Shown here piece after piece: positions 17,682 through 27,602 of a stretch of DNA of 64,000 nucleotides. This DNA is from Aestuariimicrobium kwangyangense DSM 21549 (GTDB lineage Bacteria > Actinomycetota > Actinomycetes > Propionibacteriales > Propionibacteriaceae): positions 124,001 through 188,000 of the forward strand of contig NZ_ATXE01000004.1 in assembly GCF_000421525.1 (NCBI RefSeq), in the 5' to 3' direction. The notes below the pieces were generated by a model. That model was not told where the DNA came from. It saw only the letters and a program-made list of their open reading frames with translations, and ran no database searches. The translations under genes and the position numbers were made by a program. How positions within the stretch are numbered: the stretch's first letter is position 1; each line of letters opens with the position of its first letter.

Positions 17682-18359
17682 TCAGACGTGGGCGGCCAGG
17701 AAGCGCTGCACCGACGAGAAGAAGGGCCGCCCGTCCAGCGACGGTGAGGTCAACTCCTCCATGTTGTGCTCCGGGTGCGGCATCAGGCCGACCACGTTGC
17801 CGCGCTCGTTGGTGATGCCCGCGATGTCGTTGACCGAGCCGTTGGGGTTGTCGAGGTAGCGGAAGACGACCTGGTTGTTGCCCTCGAGTCGCTTCAGGGT
17901 CTCGGCATCGGCCTGGTAGTTGCCCTCGCCGTTCTTCAGCACGATGGTGATCTCCTGGCCGGACTCGAAGTCGCAGGTCCAGACGGTGTCGGCCGACTCC
18001 ACGCGCAGGCGCTGGTCGCGGCAGATGAAGTGGCGCGATTCGTTGCGGATCATGGCCCCTGGCAGCAGATGGGTCTCGCAGAGCACCTGGAACCCGTTGC
18101 AGATGCCGAGCACCGGCATGCCGGCGTTGGCCGCGTCGATCACCGATCCCATGACGGGCGAGAACCGGGCGATGGCCCCGCACCTGAGGTAGTCGCCGTA
18201 GGAGAATCCACCGGGCAGGATGACGGCGTCGACACCCTCGAGCGAGTCCGACGCGTGCCACAGCGACACCGGCTCGGCACCCGACAGCCGCACGGCCCGG
18301 GAGGCGTCGTGGTCGTCCAGTGAACCGGGGAAGGTCACCACGCCGATGCGGGTGGCCAT
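17682..18359 (-). CDS. purQ: Phosphoribosylformylglycinamidine synthase subunit I (glutaminase, PurQ)
   Basis: PurQ is the class I glutamine amidotransferase that supplies ammonia to PurL. The 225-residue length is normal. The nucleophile Cys87 lies in [11 protein letters not shown], and the His/Glu pair is in [12 protein letters not shown] near the C-terminus. [20 protein letters not shown] near residue 50 is highly conserved. It starts 2 nt after the purS coding end, which supports coupled expression with PurS; the PurL partner is encoded at 1.5-3.8 kb. Confidence 0.97.
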   Translation of the reverse strand: MATRIGVVTFPGSLDDHDASRAVRLSGAEPVSLWHASDSLEGVDAVILPGGFSYGDYLRCGAIARFSPVMGSVIDAANAGMPVLGICNGFQVLCETHLLPGAMIRNESRHFICRDQRLRVESADTVWTCDFESGQEITIVLKNGEGNYQADAETLKRLEGNNQVVFRYLDNPNGSVNDIAGITNERGNVVGLMPHPEHNMEELTSPSLDGRPFFSSVQRFLAAHV

Positions 18360-18361
18360 GC

Positions 18362-19528
18362 TCAGGCCTCCTCGACGCGCACGTCGAACTGCTCGATCAC
18401 GGTGTTGGCGAGCAGCGTCTCGGCCGCTTGGCGCACCTCGTCGAGCCGGGCATCGGTGATCTCACCGTCGACCTCGATCTCGAAGCGCTTGCCCTGCCGA
18501 ACGGTGAGCCCGGAGTGCCCCAGCCGTTGCAGCGCACCCGTCACCGCCTTGCCCTGGGGGTCGAGGATCTCGGGCTTGGGCATGACGTCCACCACGATCT
18601 TGGCCATGGGCGAGATCCTACCGGCTCCGGCGGGGACGAAGGCGCTCCCGGTGAGCCGCTGGTAGGCCTCGAGGTAGCGCTCCCGGGTGGCCGTCACCAC
18701 GTCGTCGGGCAGCGGCGGCGGTGGCGCGTCAGAGCCCTTGTCCCAGCCCGATTCGCGGGTCAGCCAGTCGCGCAGGTACTGCTTGTCGAAGGACTCCAGG
18801 CTGCCCTCCTGCCAGGCGGTGGCGTCCCAGAACCGGGACGAGTCGGGGGTCAGCACCTCGTCGGCCAACACGATGGTGCCGTCGGGTCGGCGTCCGAACT
18901 CGACCTTGGTGTCGGCCAGGATGATGCCCCGCTCGCGGGCGATCTGCTCGGCGCGGGCGTAGATGGCCAGTGTCAGGGTGCGCAGCCGCTCAGCCGCCTC
19001 GGCACCGACGATGTCGACCATGCGCGCGAAGTCGATGTTCTCGTCGTGCTCGCCCAGTTCGGCCTTGGTGGCGGGGGTGAAGATCGGCTCCGGCAGCCGC
19101 GACCCGTCGTGCAGTCCCTCGGGCAGGTCGATACCGCAGACCGTGCGGGAGGCCTGGTACTCGGCCCAGCCCGAACCCGTCAGGTAGCCACGGGCGACGC
19201 ACTCGACGGGGAACATCTCCAGCGCCTCGCAGATCACCGCCCGCCCTTCGACCACGGCAGGCACGTCGGTCGACAGCACATGGTTGTCGACCACCTCGTC
19301 CAGCTGGGCGAACCACCACTGCGACAACTGGGTGAGCACGGCACCCTTGTCGGGGATCGGCCGCGACAGCACGTGGTCGTAGGCGCTGACGGCATCGGTG
19401 GCGACCATCAGCAGACGGCCACGCCCGGATTCGTCCGCCGGCCATGCGTACAACCGCCGCACCTTGCCGGCGTGGATCTGGGGGACGTCGAGGGCGCCGA
19501 GGTCGGATTCGTCGAAGCTCACCCCCAC
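18362..19528 (-). CDS. purC: Continuous PurC-PurS frame: SAICAR synthetase plus FGAM synthase small subunit
   Basis: The 388-residue frame encodes SAICAR synthetase (residues about 1-303) running without a stop into PurS (residues 308-388). PurC hallmarks are [28 protein letters not shown], and [13 protein letters not shown]. The PurS part begins [19 protein letters not shown] and has the complete 81-residue length. An internal ATG at 18607 behind a GGAT-like site could still make free PurS. Either a true bifunctional fusion or read-through with internal initiation is possible. PurQ follows 2 nt downstream, which fits PurS-PurQ-PurL complex formation. Confidence 0.93.
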   Translation of the reverse strand: MGVSFDESDLGALDVPQIHAGKVRRLYAWPADESGRGRLLMVATDAVSAYDHVLSRPIPDKGAVLTQLSQWWFAQLDEVVDNHVLSTDVPAVVEGRAVICEALEMFPVECVARGYLTGSGWAEYQASRTVCGIDLPEGLHDGSRLPEPIFTPATKAELGEHDENIDFARMVDIVGAEAAERLRTLTLAIYARAEQIARERGIILADTKVEFGRRPDGTIVLADEVLTPDSSRFWDATAWQEGSLESFDKQYLRDWLTRESGWDKGSDAPPPPLPDDVVTATRERYLEAYQRLTGSAFVPAGAGRISPMAKIVVDVMPKPEILDPQGKAVTGALQRLGHSGLTVRQGKRFEIEVDGEITDARLDEVRQAAETLLANTVIEQFDVRVEEA

Positions 19529-19654
19529 ACCCTACGGCCAGCGGTCATGCCCAACTGGTGGCGATCGGCGTCCGACCCCCAGACGTGGACGGCCCGAGCG
19601 TCCGTCGGTGGAATGATCGTGGGGCACGAGACCCGATGAAAGAGGCCTGACACG

Positions 19655-20638
19655 ATGCCGGTTCACACCAAGCTCCGCCGCTGGACCCAGCGGCCCTCGA
19701 CCCTGCGGCCCTCGACCCTGCGGACAGCCCTGGTCGGCGTGGGACTGCTCAGCCTCACCCTGACGGCCTGCGGGTCCACCCAGCTGCCCGGTGGCGAGCC
19801 CTCGAGCGCTGCCAGCACGGGATCGTCCGCCAGCGCCTCGGCGTCTGCCTCGTCCAAGCCGATCACCGGCACCCTCGACGATGCGCTGGCTGCGAAGGTT
19901 CCCGCCGCGATCAAGCAGAAGGGCACCCTGATCGACGGCAGCGACGCCTCGTACGCGCCCAACGAGTTCATGGACACCGACGGCAAGACCATCATCGGCA
20001 TGGACGTCGACCTGATGAACGCTGTCGCCACCACCCTGGGCCTCAAGGTGCAGTACAACAACGCCGGTTTCGACACCATCATCCTGGGGGTGACGAGCGG
20101 CAAGTACGACATCGCCGTCAGCTCGTTCACCATCAACGACCAGCGCAAGAAGCAGGTCTCGATGGTGCAGTACTTCAACGCCGGCACCTCGTGGGCGGCC
20201 AAGCCCGGGTCGAACCTCAATCCCGACGACATGTGTGGCAAGACCGTCGCCGTGCAGAAGGGCACGGTGCAGGTGGACGACATCCAGGCCCGCGACAAGG
20301 CCTGCACCGGGGCCGGCAAGCCCAAGATCACCATCGTGGTCGAGGGGGAGCAGTCGAAGGCGACCGCTGACGTCATCTCGGGCAAGGCCGACGCCATGTT
20401 GGCCGACTCCCCCGTGGTGGCCTACGCGATCGGCCAGACCAATGGGCAACTCGAGCAGGTGGGCACGATGTACGACGCAGCCCCCTACGGCATCGTCGTC
20501 TCGAAGCAGAACGCCGAGTTCGCCGCGGTGATCGGTGAGGCACTGGCCAAGCTCAAGGCGGATGGCACCTACGAGGCGATCCTGTCGAAGTGGAACAACT
20601 CCGACGGAGCCGTGGCCGAGTTCCCCGTCAACCCCTGA
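19655..20638 (+). CDS. Polar amino-acid ABC transporter substrate-binding lipoprotein
   Basis: A 327-residue extracytoplasmic binding protein. The N-terminus has a basic region, hydrophobic core and lipobox LTAC with lipidated Cys39, then a Ser/Ala-rich linker. The mature part is a family 3 (PAAT) solute-binding fold: GMDVDLMNAVATTLGL and the IAVSSFTINDQRKKQVSM motif. A permease and ATPase follow in the same direction. The signal region contains a perfect 15-bp duplication that repeats RPSTL. Ligand is probably an amino acid such as glutamate/glutamine or a related polar compound; it cannot be fixed further. Confidence 0.9.
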   Translation: MPVHTKLRRWTQRPSTLRPSTLRTALVGVGLLSLTLTACGSTQLPGGEPSSAASTGSSASASASASSKPITGTLDDALAAKVPAAIKQKGTLIDGSDASYAPNEFMDTDGKTIIGMDVDLMNAVATTLGLKVQYNNAGFDTIILGVTSGKYDIAVSSFTINDQRKKQVSMVQYFNAGTSWAAKPGSNLNPDDMCGKTVAVQKGTVQVDDIQARDKACTGAGKPKITIVVEGEQSKATADVISGKADAMLADSPVVAYAIGQTNGQLEQVGTMYDAAPYGIVVSKQNAEFAAVIGEALAKLKADGTYEAILSKWNNSDGAVAEFPVNP

Positions 20639-20647
20639 GCGTCCTCT

Positions 20648-20679
20648 CCCCCGGCGCTACGATTCCGGAGCGCCGGGGG
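20648..20679 (+). terminator. Hairpin between binding-protein and permease genes (attenuator-like)
   Basis: Arms CCCCCGGCGCT (20648-20658) and AGCGCCGGGGG (20669-20679) pair perfectly over 11 bp with a 10-nt loop, directly after the binding-protein stop. Only two T residues follow, so it may stop transcription partially or protect the upstream mRNA, raising binding-protein over permease levels. Confidence 0.65.
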
Positions 20680-20715
20680 TTGACGCACCCCACGACCGGA
20701 CCGGAAGGACAGCCG

Positions 20716-21674
20716 ATGAGCAGTTCCCTGTTGGAGCGCTCCCGAGCGGAACGTCCGGGCGACCTGAGGGCCGCCCCGGTGCGTCACCCGTGGCGGTGGG
20801 TCCTGGTCTTCCTGATCCTCGTGGTGGCCGCGATGATGGTCCGTTCCTTCATCACGAACCCGCGCTGGGAGTGGAGCTACGTCTTCTCGGTGATGAACTA
20901 CCGGCCCATCCTGCAGGGACTGCTGGTGGGCACCCTGTTGGGCACGCTGCTGGCGATGATCGTCGGCGTCACCCTCGGTGTTCTGCTCGCCGTGATGAGG
21001 TTGTCGTCCAACCCCGTGCTCAGCACTGTCGCCGCCGTGTACACGTGGTTCTTCCGGTCGGTGCCCCGCTACGTATTGCTGACCATCCTCGGCGTGGGGG
21101 TGATCTACCTGTACCCGCACCTCGACCTCGGTCTGCCGTTCGGGCAGCAGGTGTCACGGCTGCTGGGGCTCGACCTGAACACGTTGTCGCCCTGGCAGAT
21201 CGACACCCGGCGGCTGAGCCAGGGCATCGTCATCGGCGCCGTCGGGCTGGGCCTGTCGGAGGCCGCCTACATGGCAGAGATTGCCCGCGCCGGCATCCTG
21301 AGCGTCGACACCGGCCAGCGTGAGGCAGCCTCAGCCCTCGGCATGAGCTCGTCGAGGACGATGCGCCGGATCGTCCTGCCACAGGCCATGCGCGTGATCG
21401 TGCCACCGACGGGCAACGAGACCATCGCGATGGTCAAGGACACCTCGCTGCTGATCGCCGTGCCCGTGGGGCTGGAGCTGTTCAACCAGGCCACCATCGT
21501 GGCCAACCGCACCTACAAGATCATGCCCGCCTACGTGGCGGCGACCCTGTGGTACATCATCGTCTGCTCGGTGTTGATGGTCTTCCAGAGCCTTCTCGAG
21601 CGCCATTTCGGACGAGGCTTCGGCACCGTCAACCCGAAGGCGCAACGGTTGCTGGACAAGGTCGGGGAACACTG

Positions 21675-21675
<1 letters not shown>
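20716..21675 (+). CDS. Polar amino-acid ABC transporter permease
   Basis: A 319-residue inner-membrane protein of the HisM/GlnP type. An N-terminal transmembrane helix ([17 protein letters not shown]) precedes the BPD-type permease domain, with [12 protein letters not shown] and the EAA loop [20 protein letters not shown] that docks the ATPase. A membrane-inserted segment around residues 125-165 is longer than usual. ATG 20716 follows GGAAGG and the intergenic hairpin. Its stop overlaps the ATPase start by one base. Confidence 0.92.
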
Positions 21676-22517
<842 letters not shown>

Positions 22518-22604
22518 GTGGTTCCACGTATCGGCGCGAGCGGTCACGCCTCTTGTTGGGTGGGTAGCCCATCCGGGCACCCTCCTCCACGAAAGGTGAC
22601 CAGC

Positions 22605-22883
22605 ATGTCCACGAAGCTCGACCCCGAATTCGGGGAGAAGCTCAACCACGATTTCGACCTGCTCGACGAGCGGGCAGACACCCTGATCGGGGTGCTCTCC
22701 CGCCTCTCGGACCACCAGGAGTCCATCAAGGAGCTGATCCCGGTCTGGCGCCGCCCGGGCTGGACCACGCCTGCGGAGTTCTTCCTGGTCGAGTCCCACC
22801 TCCAGTTGCTGGCCAGGCAGGCAGCCGTGCTCGACCAGGGTCTCGCGCGGCTGACGAAGGGCGTCGGCATGGTCGGACGGTGA
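22605..22883 (+). CDS. Small hypothetical protein
   Basis: A 92-residue, helical, soluble protein of no recognised family. It has heptad-like hydrophobic spacing (FDLLDERADTLIGVL, LVESHLQLLARQAAVL) and would form a helical hairpin. ATG 22605 was chosen behind AAAGGTG; the frame is open for 29 more codons upstream without conserved look. It lies 87 nt after the ABC ATPase stop on the same strand. Confidence 0.55.
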   Translation: MSTKLDPEFGEKLNHDFDLLDERADTLIGVLSRLSDHQESIKELIPVWRRPGWTTPAEFFLVESHLQLLARQAAVLDQGLARLTKGVGMVGR

Positions 22884-22934
22884 GGCCGGGGCGGAAACCG
22901 GTGCCACCGGTCGTCCCTGCAGCAAGGACCCGAG

Positions 22935-22997
22935 AACTCGTCGCCGGATCGTCCGGGTGATCCCGCCCAGGATTTCCTGGGCCTCCAGCGACGAGTT
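22935..22997. terminator. Nested dyad between convergent genes
   Basis: Outer arms AACTCGTCGC (22935-22944) and GCGACGAGTT (22988-22997) enclose an inner perfect hairpin, GCCCAGGA (22965-22972) and TCCTGGGC (22975-22982). It sits between the convergent 22605 and 23581 genes and probably folds in transcripts from both sides. No U-run follows, so intrinsic termination is not certain. Confidence 0.55.
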
Positions 22998-23098
22998 GTC
23001 GGTTACCGCGCCACAAGCGCGCCATCCGCGCCCGCTTGGGCTCCCCCCATTCGTGCCCGCTCCGTGCCTCCGGGCGGGACGTCTCCCATGCCATGGCC

Positions 23099-23581
23099 TC
23101 AGTGCGGGAAGGCGAACTCCCCCGCCACGAAGTAGATGGCGAACAACGCCGGGACGATGGCCAGGGCGACCAACAGCGAGCGTTCGCGCCGCTTCACCCA
23201 AGCGGCCAGTGCCATCACTCCCGCCGCTGCCATCGCCGTGAATGCGGTCACCGTGAACACGAACAACGGGATGCCGGGTCCCCTGCCGCCACGCGACGAG
23301 AGTCCCATCACCACGAACACGAGGACGCCGGCCACCATCAGACCGAGCGACCACCAGCCCAGCGACGTGACGGGAAGAAGCGTGGGCCGTTCCCGGCGCA
23401 CGTGCAGCCGGTCGGCCAGGAGCACACCCAGACCGCCGAGGGCCACCCAGAAGGCGACCGTGTACACAGAGGCGCGCACCATCTCCGGCCCCGGGATCAC
23501 CGACACGACCAGCAGCACCGCCGCCAGACCCAGCAACCACATCGCCGTGGTGGCCAGTCGGGACCTGCTCAACGCAGCCAT
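23099..23581 (-). CDS. Hypothetical four-helix membrane protein
   Basis: A 160-residue integral membrane protein with four predicted transmembrane helices: MWLLGLAAVLLVVSVI, VAFWVALGGLGVLLADR, WWSLGLMVAGVLVFVVMG and AAAGVMALAAWVKR, followed by LLVALAIVPALFAIYFV. No motif of a named family is seen. Start is ATG 23581 or the in-frame GTG 9 nt upstream. It stands alone, between a dyad and a repeat array. Confidence 0.65.
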   Translation of the reverse strand: MAALSRSRLATTAMWLLGLAAVLLVVSVIPGPEMVRASVYTVAFWVALGGLGVLLADRLHVRRERPTLLPVTSLGWWSLGLMVAGVLVFVVMGLSSRGGRGPGIPLFVFTVTAFTAMAAAGVMALAAWVKRRERSLLVALAIVPALFAIYFVAGEFAFPH

Positions 23582-23720
23582 CGTTCCCACCCCCTTCGGG
23601 GAACGCCAGCCCGGCCCGCCCGGGCCTGGTGTGACTCAATACTACCGCTCGTAGTAGATCTGCGCCGCGAAACGCGATCCTTCAGCCGGAGGGTCAGGTG
23701 TGGCGCCAGGAGCATCGAGC

Positions 23721-23945
23721 CAGTTGCCCTCGGCCGGCGCAGTTGCTCCCGTTACGAACCCGTTGCCCGCGTTACGAACCAGTTGCCCGCGTCCGGCGCA
23801 GTTGCCCCCGTCCAGGGACAGGGCAGGTGTGCGCAACGAGGGCAGCTGGATCGGTTCGAGGGCAGGCGTGCCCAACGAGGGCAACCTGGCAGGGACGAGG
23901 GCAGGCGCGCGAGGTGGGCAACCGATTCTGGACGAGGGCAGGTGT
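23721..23945. repeat. Intergenic array of 19-20 bp units that inverts midway (array 1)
   Basis: The gap between the membrane-protein gene and the GH95 3' end is filled with imperfect units of 19-20 bp. Five units reading CAGTTGCCC[G/C]CGT start at 23721, 23740, 23760, 23780 and 23799. After about 23815 the polarity flips, and units reading ACGAGGGCA[G/A]CTG repeat near 23821, 23840, 23860, 23879, 23899 and 23937. The shared core in one orientation is GGGCAACTG. The whole could form a large cruciform. It is not a CRISPR array because the units are degenerate. The same core and period recur at 48103-48240. Confidence 0.75.
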
Positions 23946-23947
23946 GA

Positions 23948-26326
23948 TCAGCCGTCCCGGCGACCCCACTCCCAGACCTCACCAGCGGACAACGAGACCA
24001 GTTCGCGCAGGTCCGACCCGACGACCTCCACCTCGACGGGGCGCTCGGCGGTGAGGATCACCCGCGTGGGCACCCCCTCGTCCCAGACGAGGTCGACGCT
24101 GAGCCCGCCCCACGTGCGCACCCCGGCCACCGAGCCGGTCGGCCAGGCCGGCGGCAGCGCCGGCAGCAGCTCCAGCAGCACCCGTTCGGGTGAGTCCGGG
24201 GTCAGGGCGGGACCGAGGTCACTGCGCACGAGCATGCCGAGCACACCCGCGGTGGCGCCGAAGTTGCCGTCGATCTGGAAGGGAGGGTGGGTGTCCCAGA
24301 GATTCGGCAGGGTCGAGGAGCGCAACAGCTCACCCAGCAGTCGGTGGGCGCGGTCACCGTCACCCAGCCGCGACCAGAAGTTGATCTTCCACGCCATCGA
24401 CCATCCGGTGGACCGGTCACCGCGCCGCTCGAGGGTCTCGCGAGCGGCGGTCAGCAACTCGTCCGCGCGTGGGCTGGTCGCCATCGCGCGCCCGGGGTGC
24501 AGGGCGTAGAGGTGCGAGGTGTGGCGATGGTGGGGTTCGGTGCCCGAGACGTGCTCGACCCGCCACTCGGCCACGGCACCATCGCGCACGTCCATCCCGT
24601 CCGCGAGCAGGGGCAGCGTCGCGCGGACCCGGGCGACCAGATCGTCCTCGATGCCCAGCACCGCGGCCGCCTCCAGGGTGGTCACGAACAATTCCGTGAC
24701 GATCTGCTGACTCATGGCAGCCCCGGCGGTGAACCACCCCTGCTCGGGACTGAACGAGGGGTTCGCCAGCAGCTTCCCCTGGTCGGCCGCGACCTCGGAG
24801 GGCTGCAGGGTGTCGAGCCACAGCTCGCAGGCGCCCGACAGCACCGGCCAGCCCTGACGGCGCAGGACCTCGACGTCCGCGGTGTGGCGGTGGTGCCACC
24901 AGAAGGCCTGCGCCAGCCAGGCCCCCGCCTCGGGGAACCAAGCGGCCGTGGGCCAGTCGAAGACCCCCGTGAAGGCGTAGGGATTGGTCTCGTTGTTGAC
25001 CATCCACCCGCGGGCACCGACCACGTTCGCCGCGGACTCCGTACCGGGAGCGACCAGACTGTGCACCCAGTCGAGGTAGGGAATGGCGCATTCGTCCAGA
25101 CCGGCGACCCATGCCGGCCAGTAGTTCATCTGCACGTTGATGTTCGGGTGGTAGTCGGCACCCCACGGCGGGTTGTTGACGTTCGTCCAGACCCCCTGCA
25201 GGTTGGCAGGCAGCGACCCCGGACGAGACGACGCGATCAACAGGTAACGCCCGTACTGGGCGTGCAGCACCTCGAGGTGACGATCGGCGGACGCGTTGGT
25301 GCCGTACTGCTCAACCCAGTCAGAGGTGTCGCCCTGCCCGGGGGCACCCCCCAGTTCGAGGCTCACTCGGGAGAAGAGGGCGTCGTGGTCGGTGACGTGG
25401 CGCTCTCGCAGCTGTGCCCAACCCCGCTCGAGTGCGGAGGCCAGATCGGACTCCACCCTCCCGCGAGGATCCAGTCCGGAGCGGTAGTGGGGGTGCACGC
25501 TGGCATGGTCGGTGGCGCCGGACCAGACCAGCAGCACCTCCGAGGCCCCCTCGACCCGCAGCCGACCGCCCTCGGACGAGCCCACACGGGTGATCGTCCC
25601 CCCGGTGACCTGCACGCGCACCTGGCCGAAGTAGCGAAGGCCGTTGTCGACACCGGAGCCAGAACAGGTCAGCAGCCCGACGCCGCCGGCCCGTTCGGCC
25701 GTCAGCGTGGCGGCGCCCAACAGGTCGTCCGGCGCCGCGCAGGGGTCCCACCCGATCGTCACGGCGACGGGCGCGACCCCGGTCAGGCGGATCGCGACCA
25801 CCCGGTCGGGGTGGGAGGCGAAGTACTCCCGGACAAAGCTGCCGCTCTCGCCGGCGACCTTGGCGATGCCGGTCGTCAGGTCGAGCGTGCGACGGTAGTC
25901 CCCGGCGGGCGGGAGTCCCGGAGCCGGCTCGACCGGGTCGAAGGAGAACTCCAGGCGCCCGAACGTCTGCATCGATCCGTAGCCGACCTTGGCCTGCCCC
26001 AGCTGGTCATGGGCCATCACCAGTTCGGGATCCAGTTCCTCGCCCCGGGCAAGTCTGGTGCGCAGTTCGGCCAGGCGCTGGTGTCGCCAGGCGACCTCGT
26101 CGTCCGGGTAGTTGCCGTGGGTCCAACCCTCGGTTCCGGGACCTCCCGACCACAGGGACTTCTCGTTGAGCACCACGTGGTCGTCGTTGATGCCTCCGAA
26201 GACGCTGGCTCCCAGTGCCCCGTTGCCGATCGGCAGGGAGTGGGTCTCCCAGGCATCGAGCGGAGCCGGCTGGGAGTAGGTCAACAGAAGCGGTTCCGGC
26301 GTCGTCGCCCGGGGATTCGCGCACAT
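23948..26326 (-). CDS. GH95 alpha-L-fucosidase (or alpha-galactosidase of the same family)
   Basis: A 792-residue glycosidase that removes terminal alpha-1,2-L-fucose (some GH95 members cut alpha-L-galactose). GH95 features are LPIGNGALGASVFGGI near the N-terminus, LNEKSLWSGGPG, the catalytic-domain NINVQMNYWPAW, and NFGATAGVLGMLV in the (alpha/alpha)6 barrel. No signal peptide is seen. ATG 26326 gives the canonical N-terminus; an upstream open frame of 49 codons overlaps the divergent promoter region and is not believed. Fucosylated xyloglucan side chains are a plausible substrate given the GH42/GH31/GH3 genes downstream. Confidence 0.9.
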   Translation of the reverse strand: MCANPRATTPEPLLLTYSQPAPLDAWETHSLPIGNGALGASVFGGINDDHVVLNEKSLWSGGPGTEGWTHGNYPDDEVAWRHQRLAELRTRLARGEELDPELVMAHDQLGQAKVGYGSMQTFGRLEFSFDPVEPAPGLPPAGDYRRTLDLTTGIAKVAGESGSFVREYFASHPDRVVAIRLTGVAPVAVTIGWDPCAAPDDLLGAATLTAERAGGVGLLTCSGSGVDNGLRYFGQVRVQVTGGTITRVGSSEGGRLRVEGASEVLLVWSGATDHASVHPHYRSGLDPRGRVESDLASALERGWAQLRERHVTDHDALFSRVSLELGGAPGQGDTSDWVEQYGTNASADRHLEVLHAQYGRYLLIASSRPGSLPANLQGVWTNVNNPPWGADYHPNINVQMNYWPAWVAGLDECAIPYLDWVHSLVAPGTESAANVVGARGWMVNNETNPYAFTGVFDWPTAAWFPEAGAWLAQAFWWHHRHTADVEVLRRQGWPVLSGACELWLDTLQPSEVAADQGKLLANPSFSPEQGWFTAGAAMSQQIVTELFVTTLEAAAVLGIEDDLVARVRATLPLLADGMDVRDGAVAEWRVEHVSGTEPHHRHTSHLYALHPGRAMATSPRADELLTAARETLERRGDRSTGWSMAWKINFWSRLGDGDRAHRLLGELLRSSTLPNLWDTHPPFQIDGNFGATAGVLGMLVRSDLGPALTPDSPERVLLELLPALPPAWPTGSVAGVRTWGGLSVDLVWDEGVPTRVILTAERPVEVEVVGSDLRELVSLSAGEVWEWGRRDG

Positions 26327-26435
26327 GCCGTGGAGCCTATTGCGAGACCGGGCACGCAGCACACCGCCAGCCGCCAAGATGGAAGGCGACCGCGGCATCG
26401 TCCCCCGATGCCAACGAACGAAAGGGAACGCGATC

Positions 26436-27455
26436 ATGGAGTTTCGCAACCTCGGCAAGTCCGGAATGCTCATCTCTGAGGTCTGTTACGGCAACTGGCT
26501 GACCCACGGCTCCCAGATCGAGGCCGACCAGGCCACGGCGTGCGTGCGTGCCGCCCTGGACCTGGGCATCTCGACCTTCGACACCGCAGACGTCTATGCC
26601 AACACCGCAGCCGAGACCGTGCTGGGCGAGGCCCTCAAGGGTGAGCGGCGCGAGTCGCTCGAGATCTTCACGAAGGTCTTCGGTCCCACCGGACCCAAGG
26701 GCCACAACGACCGGGGTCTGAGCCGCAAGCACATCACCGAGGCCATCAACGGTTCGCTGAAGCGCCTGCAGACCGACCACGTCGATCTCTACCAGGCACA
26801 CCGCTACGACCACTTCACTCCGCTGGAAGAGACGATGCAGGCCTTCGCTGACGTCGTCCGGGCCGGCAAGGCGCTCTACATCGGCGTCTCGGAGTGGACG
26901 GCCGACCAGCTCCGCGAGGCCCACGGACTGGCCGTGCAGTTGGGCATCCAGCTGATCTCGAACCAGCCGGAGTACTCGATCCTGCAGCGCGTCATCGAGG
27001 CAGAGGTGGTCCCCACCTCGACCGAGCTGGGCATCTCGCAGGTGGTCTGGTCGCCGATGGCCCAAGGTGTGCTCTCGGGCAAGTACCTGCCCGGCCAGGC
27101 TGCTCCGGAGGGGTCCCGCGCCACCGACGAGAAGGGTGGCAAGAACATGGTCGCCCGTTGGCTCGAGAACGAGGACCTGCTCACCCGGGTGCAGCAGCTC
27201 AAGCCGATCGCCTCCGACCTGGGCCTGTCGATGCCCACCCTGGCCATCGCCTGGGTGCTGCAGAACCCGAACGTCGGCTGCGCCATCGTCGGTGCCTCGC
27301 GCCCCGAGCAGTTGAAGGACAGCGCTGCCGCCGCAGGGGTCAAGATCCCGGCCGACGCGATGGCGAAGATCGACGAGATCGTCAAGCCGGTCGTGACCGA
27401 CGATCCCTCGATCACCGCCACCCGCTCGCCCGACCGTCCCGAGTACGAGAAGTGA
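26436..27455 (+). CDS. Aldo/keto reductase, Kv-beta-like family
   Basis: A 339-residue NADPH-dependent carbonyl reductase with the (beta/alpha)8 AKR fold. The catalytic tetrad is seen as Asp in FDTADVYANTAAE, its Tyr four residues on, Lys in IFTKVFGP and His in YQAHRYDHFTP. The cofactor region includes SPMAQGVLSGKYLPG and VGASRPEQL. The start ATG follows AAAGGGAA. It is divergent from the GH95 gene with 109 nt between. The substrate is unknown; it may reduce a sugar or aldehyde from the surrounding catabolism. Confidence 0.92.
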   Translation: MEFRNLGKSGMLISEVCYGNWLTHGSQIEADQATACVRAALDLGISTFDTADVYANTAAETVLGEALKGERRESLEIFTKVFGPTGPKGHNDRGLSRKHITEAINGSLKRLQTDHVDLYQAHRYDHFTPLEETMQAFADVVRAGKALYIGVSEWTADQLREAHGLAVQLGIQLISNQPEYSILQRVIEAEVVPTSTELGISQVVWSPMAQGVLSGKYLPGQAAPEGSRATDEKGGKNMVARWLENEDLLTRVQQLKPIASDLGLSMPTLAIAWVLQNPNVGCAIVGASRPEQLKDSAAAAGVKIPADAMAKIDEIVKPVVTDDPSITATRSPDRPEYEK

Positions 27456-27602
27456 TTCCGTCCTCGATGTCATGAACAGTGGTCCCCGGGGGTGGGGAGC
27501 GGTCGACGGGTGGAGCCCGAGGGTGAAGATTCCCTGAGGACGACAACCCACCCGGCGCAGCAGGCGTGAACTCCACGACCGCCCCCACTCCCCGAGGACA
27601 CC

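Noticed and set aside
23721-23945. CRISPR array
   Set aside because: The units are degenerate, the spacers are not of CRISPR length, polarity flips midway and no cas genes are present.
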